Below are positions 51,633 to 60,139 of a stretch of DNA of 64,000 bases, piece after piece. Origin of the DNA: Xenophilus aerolatus. GTDB taxonomy: Bacteria; Pseudomonadota; Gammaproteobacteria; Burkholderiales; Burkholderiaceae_C. The DNA lies in NCBI GenBank assembly GCA_029968055.1, contig JASCNX010000001.1, forward strand, positions 1,550,001-1,614,000. Reading direction: 5' to 3'. Both the position numbers and the translations under genes were made by a program. The notes below the pieces were generated by a model. That model searched no databases, was not told the DNA's origin, and was given only the letters and a program-made list of their open reading frames with translations. Position 1 is the stretch's first letter. Every line of letters starts with the position of its first letter.

Positions 51633-52868
51633 TCAGCGCGCCCGGGCGGCACCGGGCCACAGGCGCACGGCCAGTGCACCCAGGGCCGACGCGGTGGCCA
51701 GCACGGTCACGCCCATCCAGCCCCACTGCGACAGGGCCAGCGCGCCCAGCGCGGAGCCGGCCGCCATGCCGATGAAGGTGCCGGTGAACAGCACCGCGTT
51801 GAGGCGGCTGCGTGCGCCGGGGTCGATGCTGTAGACGATGGTCTGGTGCGCGATCAGCGCCGCCTGCAGGCCGAGGTCGAAGCCGATCGCACTGGCCACC
51901 AGCAGGCCCAGCCGGGCATGCGGCACCAGCAGCGGCGACAGCGCCATCAGTGCGAAGGACACGACCACCAGCGCCGCCCCCAGGCGCGTGACCAGCTCGG
52001 GCCCGCGCCGGTCGGCGATGCGCCCGGCAATGGGGGCGGCCAGCGCACCCGCCGCCCCGGCCAGGCCGAAGGCGCCAGCCGCCGCACTGCCGAGGTGGAA
52101 GGGCGCGCCGTGCAGCATCACGGCCAGCGTCGACCAGAAGGCGCTGAAGCCCACCGACAGCAGCCCCTGCGCCAGGGCCGCGCGGCGCAGCGCGCCGTGC
52201 TGGCGCCACAGCTTGCCCAGTGAACCCAGCAGCGCGCCGTAGGCCAGGTGCGTGGTCGGCCGGAAACGCGGCAGCCCGCGCCAGGCGGCGGCGCCGATCA
52301 GCGCGATGCTCGCCGCCGCAGCCACGAACATCGTGCGCCAGCCGAAGTGCTCGGCCACGAAGCCGCTCACCACGCGCGAGAGCAGGATGCCCAGCAGCAG
52401 CCCGGTCATCACCGTGCCCACGACCTTGCCGCGGTGCGTCTCCGGCGCCAGCGTGGCGGCGGCCGGCACGATGTCCTGCGCCAGCGTGGCGGCCAGGCCG
52501 ATCACCAGGCTGGCGGCCAGCAGCATCGCGATCGACGGCGCGGCGCCGGCCAGCAGCAGCGCCACGCACAGCACGGCGGCCTTGATGAGGATGATGCGCC
52601 GCCGGTCGTAGCGGTCGCCCAGCGGTGCCAGCAGCAGGATGCCCAGCGCGTAGCCCAGCTGGGTGAGCGTGGGCACGAAGCCGACCTGGCGGTCGGAGGC
52701 GCCGATGTCGGCACCGAGCACCCCGAGCATGGGCTGCGCGTAGTACAGCGCGGCGACGCCGAAGCCGGCGCCGCTGGCCAGCAGCAGCGTGAGTGCCGGC
52801 GGCAGGCCGGCGGCGCCCTGGGGCGCGGGCGCCGCGGCCGTCGCATGCGTGGACTGAATGTTCGACAT
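51633..52868 (-). CDS. MFS transporter (DHA-like)
   Basis: The 411-residue protein has 12 predicted membrane segments and the MFS loop-2/3 motif LAPLGDRYDRRRIILIKAAV (G-x-x-x-D-R-x-G-R-R type). The N-terminus is a 20-residue Ala/Pro-rich stretch before the first helix (ALTLLLASGAGFGVAALYYA). The layout suits a drug or metabolite efflux pump. The ATG at 52868 is preferred; the frame extends upstream into the LysR promoter region. It is divergent from a LysR gene with 99 bases between, which suggests control by it. Confidence 0.9.
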   Translation of the reverse strand: MSNIQSTHATAAAPAPQGAAGLPPALTLLLASGAGFGVAALYYAQPMLGVLGADIGASDRQVGFVPTLTQLGYALGILLLAPLGDRYDRRRIILIKAAVLCVALLLAGAAPSIAMLLAASLVIGLAATLAQDIVPAAATLAPETHRGKVVGTVMTGLLLGILLSRVVSGFVAEHFGWRTMFVAAAASIALIGAAAWRGLPRFRPTTHLAYGALLGSLGKLWRQHGALRRAALAQGLLSVGFSAFWSTLAVMLHGAPFHLGSAAAGAFGLAGAAGALAAPIAGRIADRRGPELVTRLGAALVVVSFALMALSPLLVPHARLGLLVASAIGFDLGLQAALIAHQTIVYSIDPGARSRLNAVLFTGTFIGMAAGSALGALALSQWGWMGVTVLATASALGALAVRLWPGAARAR

Positions 52869-52967
52869 GGTGTTTACCCGTATCCGGAAAAGCGATGGGG
52901 CGAGTGTGCAAGGCGCAGGAGCGGATCGGTAGCCCCGTTGCCGGAACAATTGCTATACGCTTCGTGC

Positions 52968-53915
52968 ATGACCACGCGCGCTCCCACGCCCGTTCCACCT
53001 GCTGCCGACCGGCTGGAGCTCATGCAGACCTTCGTGCGCATCGTCGAGGCCGGCAGCCTGTCGGCCGCGGCGGCGCAGATGCTGTCGACCCAGCCCACGG
53101 TGAGCCGCCGGCTGCAGGCGCTGGAGCGCTCGCTGGGCGTGCGGCTGCTGCAGCGCTCCACCCACGCCATGAAGCTCACCGAGGATGGAGAGCGCTGCTA
53201 TGCCCGCGCCAAGGAACTGCTGGCCAGCTGGGCCGCCTTCGAGGCCGACATGCGCGGCACCGGCGACGCGCCCGAGGGCCTGCTGCGCGTGGTGGCGCCG
53301 CATGCCTTCGGCCAGCAGCAGCTGGTCGCGCCGCTGGCGGAGTTCCTGCGCGCCCACCCGCAGGTGAACGTGGAGTGGCTGCTGCACGACCGGCGGCCGG
53401 ACTTCATCGCCCACGGCATCGACTGCGCCATCCAGGTCGGCGAAGTCGACGACCCGGCGGTGGTGGCGATCCGCCTGGCCGAGGTGCCGCGCATCGTGGT
53501 GGCGGCACCGTCGGTGCTGCAGGGCCGCGCGGCGCCGGCGCACGCGAGCGACCTGGCGGACCTGCCCTGGTTGGCGCTGCATACCTTCTACCGGCACGAG
53601 ATCGCCCTCACCCACCGCCGCAGCGGCGAGCAGGTCGTGCTTGCGCTGCGGCCGCGCCTGTCGACGGACAGCCTCTATGCCCTGCGCAGCGCCGCGCTGC
53701 AGGGCCTGGGCGTGGGCGTCGGCTCGGCCTGGCTGCTCGCGGGCGACCTGGCGGCCGGCACCCTGGTCCACCTGGTGCCGCAGTGGGAAGCGGCGCCGTT
53801 GCCGGTGTACCTGGTGTACCCCTACGCCCGCTTCTACCCCGCGCGGCTGCAGCGCTTTGTGGCGCTGATGCGTCATGCCATGCCCGCGGCCGTCCGCGGC
53901 GCGCAGCCCGACTGA
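52968..53915 (+). CDS. LysR family transcriptional regulator
   Basis: The 315-residue protein has an N-terminal winged helix: LMQTFVRIVEAGSLSAAAAQ, then LSTQPTVSRRLQALERSLGV. The effector domain (about 100-300) contains LLRVVAPHAFGQQQLVAPLA and DCAIQVGEVDDPAVVAIRLA, typical of the LysR branch that controls efflux or quinone-responsive genes. The divergent MFS gene is the likely target. No effector can be predicted from the sequence. Confidence 0.92.
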   Translation: MTTRAPTPVPPAADRLELMQTFVRIVEAGSLSAAAAQMLSTQPTVSRRLQALERSLGVRLLQRSTHAMKLTEDGERCYARAKELLASWAAFEADMRGTGDAPEGLLRVVAPHAFGQQQLVAPLAEFLRAHPQVNVEWLLHDRRPDFIAHGIDCAIQVGEVDDPAVVAIRLAEVPRIVVAAPSVLQGRAAPAHASDLADLPWLALHTFYRHEIALTHRRSGEQVVLALRPRLSTDSLYALRSAALQGLGVGVGSAWLLAGDLAAGTLVHLVPQWEAAPLPVYLVYPYARFYPARLQRFVALMRHAMPAAVRGAQPD

Positions 53916-53929
53916 GCCGCCGGCCGATC

Positions 53930-53946
53930 GCTATCGAATCAATAGC
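53930..53946. repeat. 17-bp extragenic palindrome, copy 3 (GCTATCGAATCAATAGC)
   Basis: Arms GCTAT and ATAGC around a seven-base centre, 14 bases after the LysR stop. It matches copy 1 at 13 of 17 positions and shares the exact arms of copy 2. Confidence 0.6.
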
Positions 53947-54122
53947 GGCCGAGGCAATACCGGCGAGCCCTGCAGCCCGCTTTTCGCAGGAGACGCGGGC
54001 TGCCCTCAGCACTGCGCAGGCTTTCGTCCGACAGCCGATCGGCCCGGATTGCGCTGCAATGCAGCACCAGTGGCGCCGCCGATCCCGACCTTGCGAGCGC
54101 CCGTGCCCCCCAAGGAGAAGCC

Positions 54123-54338
54123 ATGAAACGCCAAGCGACCATCCACGGCCACGTGACCTACACCCCCGGCGACGGCGTTCCCATCCCGATTCCCGAAGGC
54201 CCGATCGAGATCGAGGAGACCGACGACAGCGTGATCCTGGGCTGGGAACAGGCCGATGGCGTGGTGGGCTCGACCGCGATGCCGCGCATCCAGTACGAGC
54301 AGTATGTGGAGGCCGGCAAGATCCGTCTCGCCAACTGA
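54123..54338 (+). CDS. Small conserved-looking hypothetical protein
   Basis: The 71-residue acidic protein is not recognised. AAGGAG lies six bases before the ATG and codon use is like that of its neighbours, so it is probably real. It has a beta-rich look (ATIHGHVTYTPGDGVPIPIP, then DDSVILGWEQADGVVG) and no signal peptide or Cys. It stands alone between the LysR gene and another, convergent LysR gene. Confidence 0.65.
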   Translation: MKRQATIHGHVTYTPGDGVPIPIPEGPIEIEETDDSVILGWEQADGVVGSTAMPRIQYEQYVEAGKIRLAN

Positions 54339-54380
54339 GCGCGGCACGCCGCCCGGGCCGGCCGCCGGCCGGACTCCGCG

Positions 54381-55358
54381 TCAGGCACCGGCGTGGGCCT
54401 GCGCCAGGCACTCGCCGAACAGCGCCGTGGTGCGCCCCGGCTGCGGCGAGCGGCGCCAGATCGCGGTGAAGCGGCAGTCGTAGCGCAGTTGCGCGGGCGA
54501 CACCGCCGCCATGCGCCCCTCGCGCTCGAAGACCGCCGCGTAGTGGTCGGGCAGGAAGCCCAGGTAGCGGCCCGAAAGGATCAGCAGCGCGATCGCCTCC
54601 TGGTCGTAGCCCGTGGCGCTGCGCGCCAGGCGCCGGGCATGGCTCAGCTCCATGTTGGGCGAGTGGTAGCCCAGCCCGGCGAAGGCATGGCGGCGCAGTT
54701 CGGCCCAGCCCAGCGCCGCGCCGACGCTGCCGAACAGCGGGTGCGTGCGCCCGGCATACAGCTGCATCGTCTCGCCGAACAGGTCGGCATAGGCCAGGCT
54801 CTGCGAGGCCCGGTGCGCCGGGATCACGCCGACCTGGAAGCGCCCGTCGATCACGCCGCGCTCGATCGCGTTGATGGACGCCACGTGCACGTTCAGCCGC
54901 ACGTCGGGCGCGCGCGCCGAGAACAGCGCGATCGCCTCGCCGATGCGCGCCTGCGGGTTGCTGGCCGTCTTGTCGAACAGGGCCAGGTCCAGCTCGCCGC
55001 CCATGCGGCCGTGGATGTCGTCGATGCCGCTGCGAAATCCATCGACCGAGGCCAGCAGGCGCAGCGTCTCGTCGTACACGCGCTGGCCCTCGGCCGTGAG
55101 CGCGAAGCCCGCGCGCCCGCGCCGGCACAGCGTGAGGCCCAGCCGCGTCTCCAGGTCCTTCACATGGCGGCTCACGGTCGAGGTGCCGATGTTCAGTTCC
55201 AGCTCGGCCGCCGTCATGCCGCCGCAGTCGACCACGCTCTTGAACACCCGCAGCAGGCGCAGGTCCATGTCGCTGAGCTGGCCCAGCACGGCGCGCTGGC
55301 GGGGCTGCGCCGCAGCCGCCTTGGGTGCGGCGCGCCTCGCCGGCTTCTTAACTTTCAT
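54381..55358 (-). CDS. LysR family transcriptional regulator of the aminotransferase
   Basis: The 325-residue protein has a 25-residue basic, Ala-rich N-terminal extension, then the winged helix DLRLLRVFKSVVDCGGMTAA and LNIGTSTVSRHVKDLETRLG. The effector domain begins GELDLALFDKTASNPQARIG. Its gene starts 94 bases from the divergent omega-aminotransferase gene, the standard LysR-target arrangement; such regulators usually answer to the amino compound or its product. Confidence 0.9.
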   Translation of the reverse strand: MKVKKPARRAAPKAAAAQPRQRAVLGQLSDMDLRLLRVFKSVVDCGGMTAAELELNIGTSTVSRHVKDLETRLGLTLCRRGRAGFALTAEGQRVYDETLRLLASVDGFRSGIDDIHGRMGGELDLALFDKTASNPQARIGEAIALFSARAPDVRLNVHVASINAIERGVIDGRFQVGVIPAHRASQSLAYADLFGETMQLYAGRTHPLFGSVGAALGWAELRRHAFAGLGYHSPNMELSHARRLARSATGYDQEAIALLILSGRYLGFLPDHYAAVFEREGRMAAVSPAQLRYDCRFTAIWRRSPQPGRTTALFGECLAQAHAGA

Positions 55359-55452
55359 GAATCGTCAAGTGAACAGTGATGATTGTCCATTTTCGCCACT
55401 AAGCGGTCGGGCCAACAATGGCGCCTTCGTCCACCCCTGCACGCCGCACGCC

Positions 55453-56817
55453 ATGAGCTCCGTCCTCACGCCCGACACCACGTCCTCCCACCCGCGCAGC
55501 GATGCCGCCTGGCTCGACGCGCACTGGATGCCCTTCACCGCCAACCGCCAGTTCAAGGCCGACCCGCGGCTGATCGTCGAGGGCAAAGGGGCGTACTTCA
55601 CCGATGCCGACGGCCGCAAGATCTTCGACGGCCTCTCGGGCCTGTGGTGCACGGGCCTGGGCCACTGCCGCAGCGAGATCGCCGAAGCCGTGGGCCGCCA
55701 GGCCGCGAAGCTCGACTATTCGCCCGGCTTCCAGTTCGGCCATCCGCTGTCCTTCGAACTGGCCAACCGCATCAAGGGCCTCATGCCCGCCGGCGCCGGG
55801 CTGGACTATGTCTTCTTCACCGACTCGGGTTCCGAATCGGCCGACACCTCGCTGAAGATGGCCCGCGCCTACTGGCGCGCCAAGGGCCAGGGCACCAAGA
55901 CCCGCCTCATCGGCCGCGAGAAGGGCTACCACGGCGTCAACTTCGGCGGCATCTCAGTCGGCGGCATCGTCGGCAACCGCAAGACCTTCGGCCAGGGCGT
56001 CGAGGCCGACCACATCCCGCACACGCAGCCGGCCATGGGCTCCTTCCACCGGGGCATGCCGGCCGAAGGCGGCGTGGCGCTGGCCAACCGCCTGCTCGAC
56101 GTGATCGCCCTGCACGACGCGTCGAACATCGCCGCCGTCATCGTCGAGCCCTTCTCGGGGTCGGCCGGCGTGGTCATCCCGCCCGTGGGCTACCTGCAGC
56201 GCCTGCGCGAGATCTGCACGCAGAACAACATCCTGCTGATCTTCGACGAGGTCATCACCGGCTTCGGCCGCTGCGGCGCCATGACCGGCGCCGAGGCCTT
56301 CGGCGTCACGCCCGACATCCTCAACTTCGCCAAGCAGGTCACCAACGGCGTGCAGCCGCTGGGCGGCGTGGTCGCCAGCAAGGAGATCTACGACACCTTC
56401 ATGGCCGCGGGCGGCCCCGACTACATGGTCGAGTTCCCGCACGGGTACACCTACTCGGCCCACCCGGTCGCCTGCGCCGCCGGCATTGCCGCGCTCGACC
56501 TGCTCGAAAACGAAGACGGCCCCGGCCGCGTCAAGGCCCTGGCGCCGCACTTCGAAGCGGCCGTGCACAGCCTCGAGGGCAGCAAGCATGTGCTCGACAT
56601 CCGCAACTACGGCCTGGCCGCCGGCATCACCATTGACCCCGTGCCCGGCGAACCCGCCAAGCGCCCCTACGAGATCGCCATGGCGTGCTGGAAGAAGGGC
56701 TTCTACGTGCGCTACGGCGGCGACACCATCCAGCTCGCACCGCCGTTCATCACGGAGAAGGCGGAGATCGACCGGCTGGTGAATGCCGTGGGCGATGCGC
56801 TGGCAGAGACTGCCTGA
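55453..56817 (+). CDS. Class III omega-aminotransferase (beta-alanine:pyruvate type)
   Basis: The 454-residue PLP enzyme has Lys294 (NFAKQVTNGVQPLGG) as the Schiff-base residue and Asp265 (LLIFDEVITGFGR) bonding the pyridine nitrogen. HWMPFTANRQFKADPRLIVE and GLSGLWCTGLGHCR near the N-terminus are typical of omega-amino acid:pyruvate aminotransferases, which make malonate semialdehyde from beta-alanine. Related members accept taurine or putrescine, so the donor is not certain. It ends at a strong terminator and has a divergent LysR gene. Confidence 0.92.
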   Translation: MSSVLTPDTTSSHPRSDAAWLDAHWMPFTANRQFKADPRLIVEGKGAYFTDADGRKIFDGLSGLWCTGLGHCRSEIAEAVGRQAAKLDYSPGFQFGHPLSFELANRIKGLMPAGAGLDYVFFTDSGSESADTSLKMARAYWRAKGQGTKTRLIGREKGYHGVNFGGISVGGIVGNRKTFGQGVEADHIPHTQPAMGSFHRGMPAEGGVALANRLLDVIALHDASNIAAVIVEPFSGSAGVVIPPVGYLQRLREICTQNNILLIFDEVITGFGRCGAMTGAEAFGVTPDILNFAKQVTNGVQPLGGVVASKEIYDTFMAAGGPDYMVEFPHGYTYSAHPVACAAGIAALDLLENEDGPGRVKALAPHFEAAVHSLEGSKHVLDIRNYGLAAGITIDPVPGEPAKRPYEIAMACWKKGFYVRYGGDTIQLAPPFITEKAEIDRLVNAVGDALAETA

Positions 56818-56843
56818 CCGGCCGGCTGACGCCGGATCACGAT

Positions 56844-56870
56844 AAAAGCGCCCTTCGGGGCGCTTTTTTC
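56844..56870 (+). terminator. Rho-independent terminator of the aminotransferase gene
   Basis: AAAAGCGCCC and GGGCGCTTTT form a ten-pair stem closed by a TTCG tetraloop, followed by further T residues (TTTTTTC in all). It lies 27 bases after the stop codon. Confidence 0.95.
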
Positions 56871-56923
56871 TTGGCTCGCTGCCGTTCACGAATCGCGACA
56901 ATAAGCCCTGCCGTACCACCCGC

Positions 56924-58861
56924 GTGACTTGCCGGGCGCCAGACCTCTGCCGACCACCGCGCGACGACGCCGACCTGAATTCCGCCCGCGCCGTGCTCGA
57001 AGAATCATTGCCGCTCGCTCCCGCGATCCTCGCGGGCCGCCCCGAATGCGTCGACGGGCCGCGGTCCGGGCCGTGGCGTCGCCTGTCGCGGCCTCGCCTG
57101 TCGTGGAGCAGTGGGCCGCTGCTCCTCCTCGCGGCCATGCTCGTGCTGCTGGCACTGCTGGGTTCGGCACGCGCGGACACGGCGCGCGACCCCCTGAGCC
57201 TGTCGCGCCAGGCTGGCGGCATGGCGGCGGTCCATGCCCTGCAGGTCCTCGAGGACGACAGCCGCGCCCTGACCATCGAGCAGGTGCGGTCGGCGCCCGA
57301 CGCAGCGCGCTTTGCCTATCCGCCGGACCCGCTGCGCGGCAAGGAGGCAGACCGCGTGCTCTGGTTCCGTCTGGAGATGCGGCTGGCCGACCCGGCCGAC
57401 GCCAGCCGCGACTGGCTGATGGTGGTCCCGACCGTCTCGACCCACGAGATCCGGTTCTACGGCCCCTTCGATGCCGACGGCAAGGCACTGGCACCGGTTG
57501 TCGTGACGGGCATGCGCCATCCGTGGGCGAGCCGCCCGGTGGCATCGGAACAGATGGCCTGGCGCTTTCGGCTGCCCGGTCCGGGCACCTACACCGCCTA
57601 TTTCCGGGTCGAGTCCACCTTCGCCCGGATCTACGACGTGAAGATCTGGGACCCCGTCGACTACCTGCAGTCCACCCAGGACAAGCGCATGTTCGATGCG
57701 CTGACCTACGGCCTTCTCGTCGGCCTCATGGTCTACGGGCTGGTGCTGTTCAAGGTCTTCGGCGAAGCCCTCTACGGGTTCTACGTGCTGGCCTGCGCCA
57801 CCGGCATCCTCGCGCTGTCGGGCATCAACGGGCATGCACTGCGCTACGCCTTCGCGGACTGGCCTGCCGCCGCCGAGTTCGCGTATGGGGCCGGACCCGC
57901 GCTCTGGGCGGTGTGCAAGCTGCAATTCGGCCGTCGGCTGCTGCGGCTGCGCCACTTCGCGCCACGCCTGGATCTCCTGGTGCAGGTGATCACGGTGGCG
58001 CTGCTGCTTGCCGTGCCCTATGCCTTCTGGGGTGCGTACCCGCTGGCGACCTTCCGCCTGGTCCAGCTGTCGGTGGTGGGCTCCACGGCGGTCATGGTGA
58101 TCGGCGCGCTCATCGCGATGCGTCGACGCTACTGGCCGGCCGTCCTGTACTTCTTCGGGGTCGCGATGCTGCTGGCCGGCATCGGTGCGATCGTGGTCGC
58201 CAGCTGGGGCTGGATCGCCTGGGCGCCGAACCAGATGAACATCTCCCAGGGTGCGCTGCTCGCGGAACTGGTCGTCTTCGGCGTGGCGATGGGCTCGCGC
58301 CTGCAGCTGGTGCACCGTTCGGAGCGCGCGCTGGCGCTGCGCACCGAGCAGCTCGTGCAGGCACTGGGCACGGATGCGCTGACGGGCGTGGCCAGCCGCG
58401 CCGCCTTCGACAGTGCGGGCGAGACGCGGCTGCGCGATGGGAAGGCCTTCGCCGTGGCCATGCTCGACCTGGACGGCTTCAAGGCCGTCAACGACAAGCA
58501 CGGCCATGCGGCCGGCGACGCCGTCCTGGCCGCGGTCGCCCGGCGCCTGCGCGAACGGCTGGGCAGTGACGAAATGGTGGCCCGGCTGGGCGGCGATGAA
58601 TTCGCCCTGCTGCTGGCCGATCGACCGGCCCACGCCCTTGCCGACGTGGCCGAGGGCCTGCTCGACGCATGCCGCGCGCCCGTCGAATTCGACGGGCTCC
58701 ATCTGGTGGTCGGCGCGAGCGCAGGGATCGCGGTCCATCGCCAGCAGGACGAGACGCTGGCGCAGCTGCTCCGGCGCGCCGACCGGGCCATGTACGACGC
58801 GAAGCGCCAGGGCCCGGGCCTGCCGCTGGCCTTCGCCGATGACGCCGCGGTTGCGCGGTAG
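56924..58861 (+). CDS. 7TMR-DISM diguanylate cyclase
   Basis: The protein of about 645 residues has a signal-anchor near residues 64-84, a periplasmic DISM extracellular domain (about 95-255), seven membrane helices (about 265-455) and a C-terminal GGDEF domain (about 480-640). The active-site motif RLGGDEFALLL is intact, with DLDGFKAVNDKHGHAAGD as the metal-binding block, so it should make cyclic di-GMP from GTP. The RxxD inhibitory site five residues upstream is absent (GSDE in its place). The GTG start at 56924 is uncertain; a later start is possible. Confidence 0.87.
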   Translation: MTCRAPDLCRPPRDDADLNSARAVLEESLPLAPAILAGRPECVDGPRSGPWRRLSRPRLSWSSGPLLLLAAMLVLLALLGSARADTARDPLSLSRQAGGMAAVHALQVLEDDSRALTIEQVRSAPDAARFAYPPDPLRGKEADRVLWFRLEMRLADPADASRDWLMVVPTVSTHEIRFYGPFDADGKALAPVVVTGMRHPWASRPVASEQMAWRFRLPGPGTYTAYFRVESTFARIYDVKIWDPVDYLQSTQDKRMFDALTYGLLVGLMVYGLVLFKVFGEALYGFYVLACATGILALSGINGHALRYAFADWPAAAEFAYGAGPALWAVCKLQFGRRLLRLRHFAPRLDLLVQVITVALLLAVPYAFWGAYPLATFRLVQLSVVGSTAVMVIGALIAMRRRYWPAVLYFFGVAMLLAGIGAIVVASWGWIAWAPNQMNISQGALLAELVVFGVAMGSRLQLVHRSERALALRTEQLVQALGTDALTGVASRAAFDSAGETRLRDGKAFAVAMLDLDGFKAVNDKHGHAAGDAVLAAVARRLRERLGSDEMVARLGGDEFALLLADRPAHALADVAEGLLDACRAPVEFDGLHLVVGASAGIAVHRQQDETLAQLLRRADRAMYDAKRQGPGLPLAFADDAAVAR

Positions 58862-58884
58862 CTCGCAGACGCCCGACGCTCGTC

Positions 58885-58916
58885 GCATCCCGGCATCCCG
58901 GCATCCCGGCATCCCA
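58885..58916. repeat. Four tandem 8-bp units (GCATCCCG)
   Basis: Four consecutive copies of GCATCCCG (the last ending in A) lie between the cyclase stop and the convergent LysR gene. The unit count could vary among strains by slippage. Confidence 0.85.
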
Positions 58917-58980
58917 AATGATGCAGAGATGTTCCAAGCGCGGGGCACCTGCCGGCCGATGCACATGACGTCCGAGGCGC

Positions 58981-59883
58981 CTACCTGCGCCCAAGCGCGG
59001 TCAGAAAGTCCAGCAGCAGCGCTGTCGCCTTCGACAGATGCTCCCGGCCGCGGAGGCAGATGACGTAGTTGCGTCGTGCCCAGGCATTGGTGAGCGGTAT
59101 CAGTTTCAGCCCGTACAGATCGGCCTGCGACGCGGCTCCTTCCATGGGGACGATCGTGCTGCCCAGGTTGGCACGGACCACCCGCAGGGCTGTTTCGAAG
59201 TTCGACACCGTGGATCGGAACTCCAGGCGGTGACCCGCAATCGCCGCCGCCCGCTCCAGGACGGCGTTGACCGCACTGGGCGCCGTCAGCCCCACCAGGT
59301 CATAGGGCAGGATCGACTCGAAGGCCACCCGCTTGCGGCCGGCCAGCGGATGCGATGCATGCACGGCCACCCCGAGGTGATCGACCCGATAGGGAACGGT
59401 GTGCAGGCCGTCCAGGTTGGCCACATCCCACAGCACGCCCAGGGACGCACTTCCATCCTTCACGCGGCGGGCGATCTCGCGGCTGAATTCCTCCTCGATG
59501 TGGACATGGATCGCACGATGTTCCGTGCGGGCCATGAAAGCGGCCACGTCGTCCGGCAGTGATTCGGCGATCGCCGAGATCGTGCCGAGTAGTCGAACGT
59601 GGCCGCGCACGCCGGCCCCGAAGCTCGCCATGTCCTGCGAGACGCGGCTCGCGCTCGAGAGCATGGTTCGGGCGTGCGTGAGCAGCGTCTCGCCGGCCCC
59701 GGTCGGACTGACACCGCGGCGGCGGCGCTCGAAGAGAGCGACGCCGAAGTCGCTCTCCAGGATGCCCAGTCGTTTGCTGATCGCCGACGGCACGACGCTC
59801 TCCAGTTCCGCAGCGCGCCGGATGTTCCCGGTTTCGCAGACCGTCACGAAATACCGCAGCGTTGTGAGATCCAGATCCTTCAT
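58981..59883 (-). CDS. LysR family transcriptional regulator of the carboxylate cluster
   Basis: The 300-residue protein has the winged helix LTTLRYFVTVCETGNIRRAA and SVVPSAISKRLGILESDFGV, and the effector domain from about residue 95 (GHVRLLGTISAIAESLPDDV). It is divergent from the catabolic cluster that starts with the Bug relic at 59995, with a 111-base gap between. It belongs to the LysR branch often found beside Bug receptor and acid-catabolism genes in Burkholderiales. The inducer is unknown. Confidence 0.9.
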   Translation of the reverse strand: MKDLDLTTLRYFVTVCETGNIRRAAELESVVPSAISKRLGILESDFGVALFERRRRGVSPTGAGETLLTHARTMLSSASRVSQDMASFGAGVRGHVRLLGTISAIAESLPDDVAAFMARTEHRAIHVHIEEEFSREIARRVKDGSASLGVLWDVANLDGLHTVPYRVDHLGVAVHASHPLAGRKRVAFESILPYDLVGLTAPSAVNAVLERAAAIAGHRLEFRSTVSNFETALRVVRANLGSTIVPMEGAASQADLYGLKLIPLTNAWARRNYVICLRGREHLSKATALLLDFLTALGRR

Positions 59884-59994
59884 GAGGCGTCATTGTGGCG
59901 TGACAAACAGAGAACACCGAGATGACGAAATACCACTTTCTGGAATGCGACCGGTGCATAGACTGAAGACAAACGAAAGCATGGAGATACCTGG

Positions 59995-60135
59995 ATGAAT
60001 CGTCGATCTCGCCTGGCCGCAGCACTGCTCTGTGCCTCGGCCATCGGGCGCACAGTGATGGCCGCGTCCCACCCACAGCTGCGCAAACGCTTCGACGACC
60101 TCGGCATGCAGCAGTCGCACGCTGCGGTGGATTGA
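59995..60135 (+). pseudogene. Relic of a Bug receptor gene (signal peptide joined to a C-terminal fragment)
   Basis: A 46-codon frame begins MNRRSRLAAALLCASAIG, a Bug-type signal peptide, and then runs directly into SHPQLRKRFDDLGMQQSHAA, which aligns with the C-terminal helix of Bug receptors. In the intact receptor at 61143 the equivalent part is DPALQARLAELGVEPPP. About 250 central codons would be missing, so an in-frame internal deletion followed by loss of the last part is the simplest reading. A GGAG Shine-Dalgarno is still present. It sits four bases before the amidohydrolase start and may now only serve as a leader peptide for that gene. Confidence 0.55.
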
Positions 60136-60139
60136 GCCG

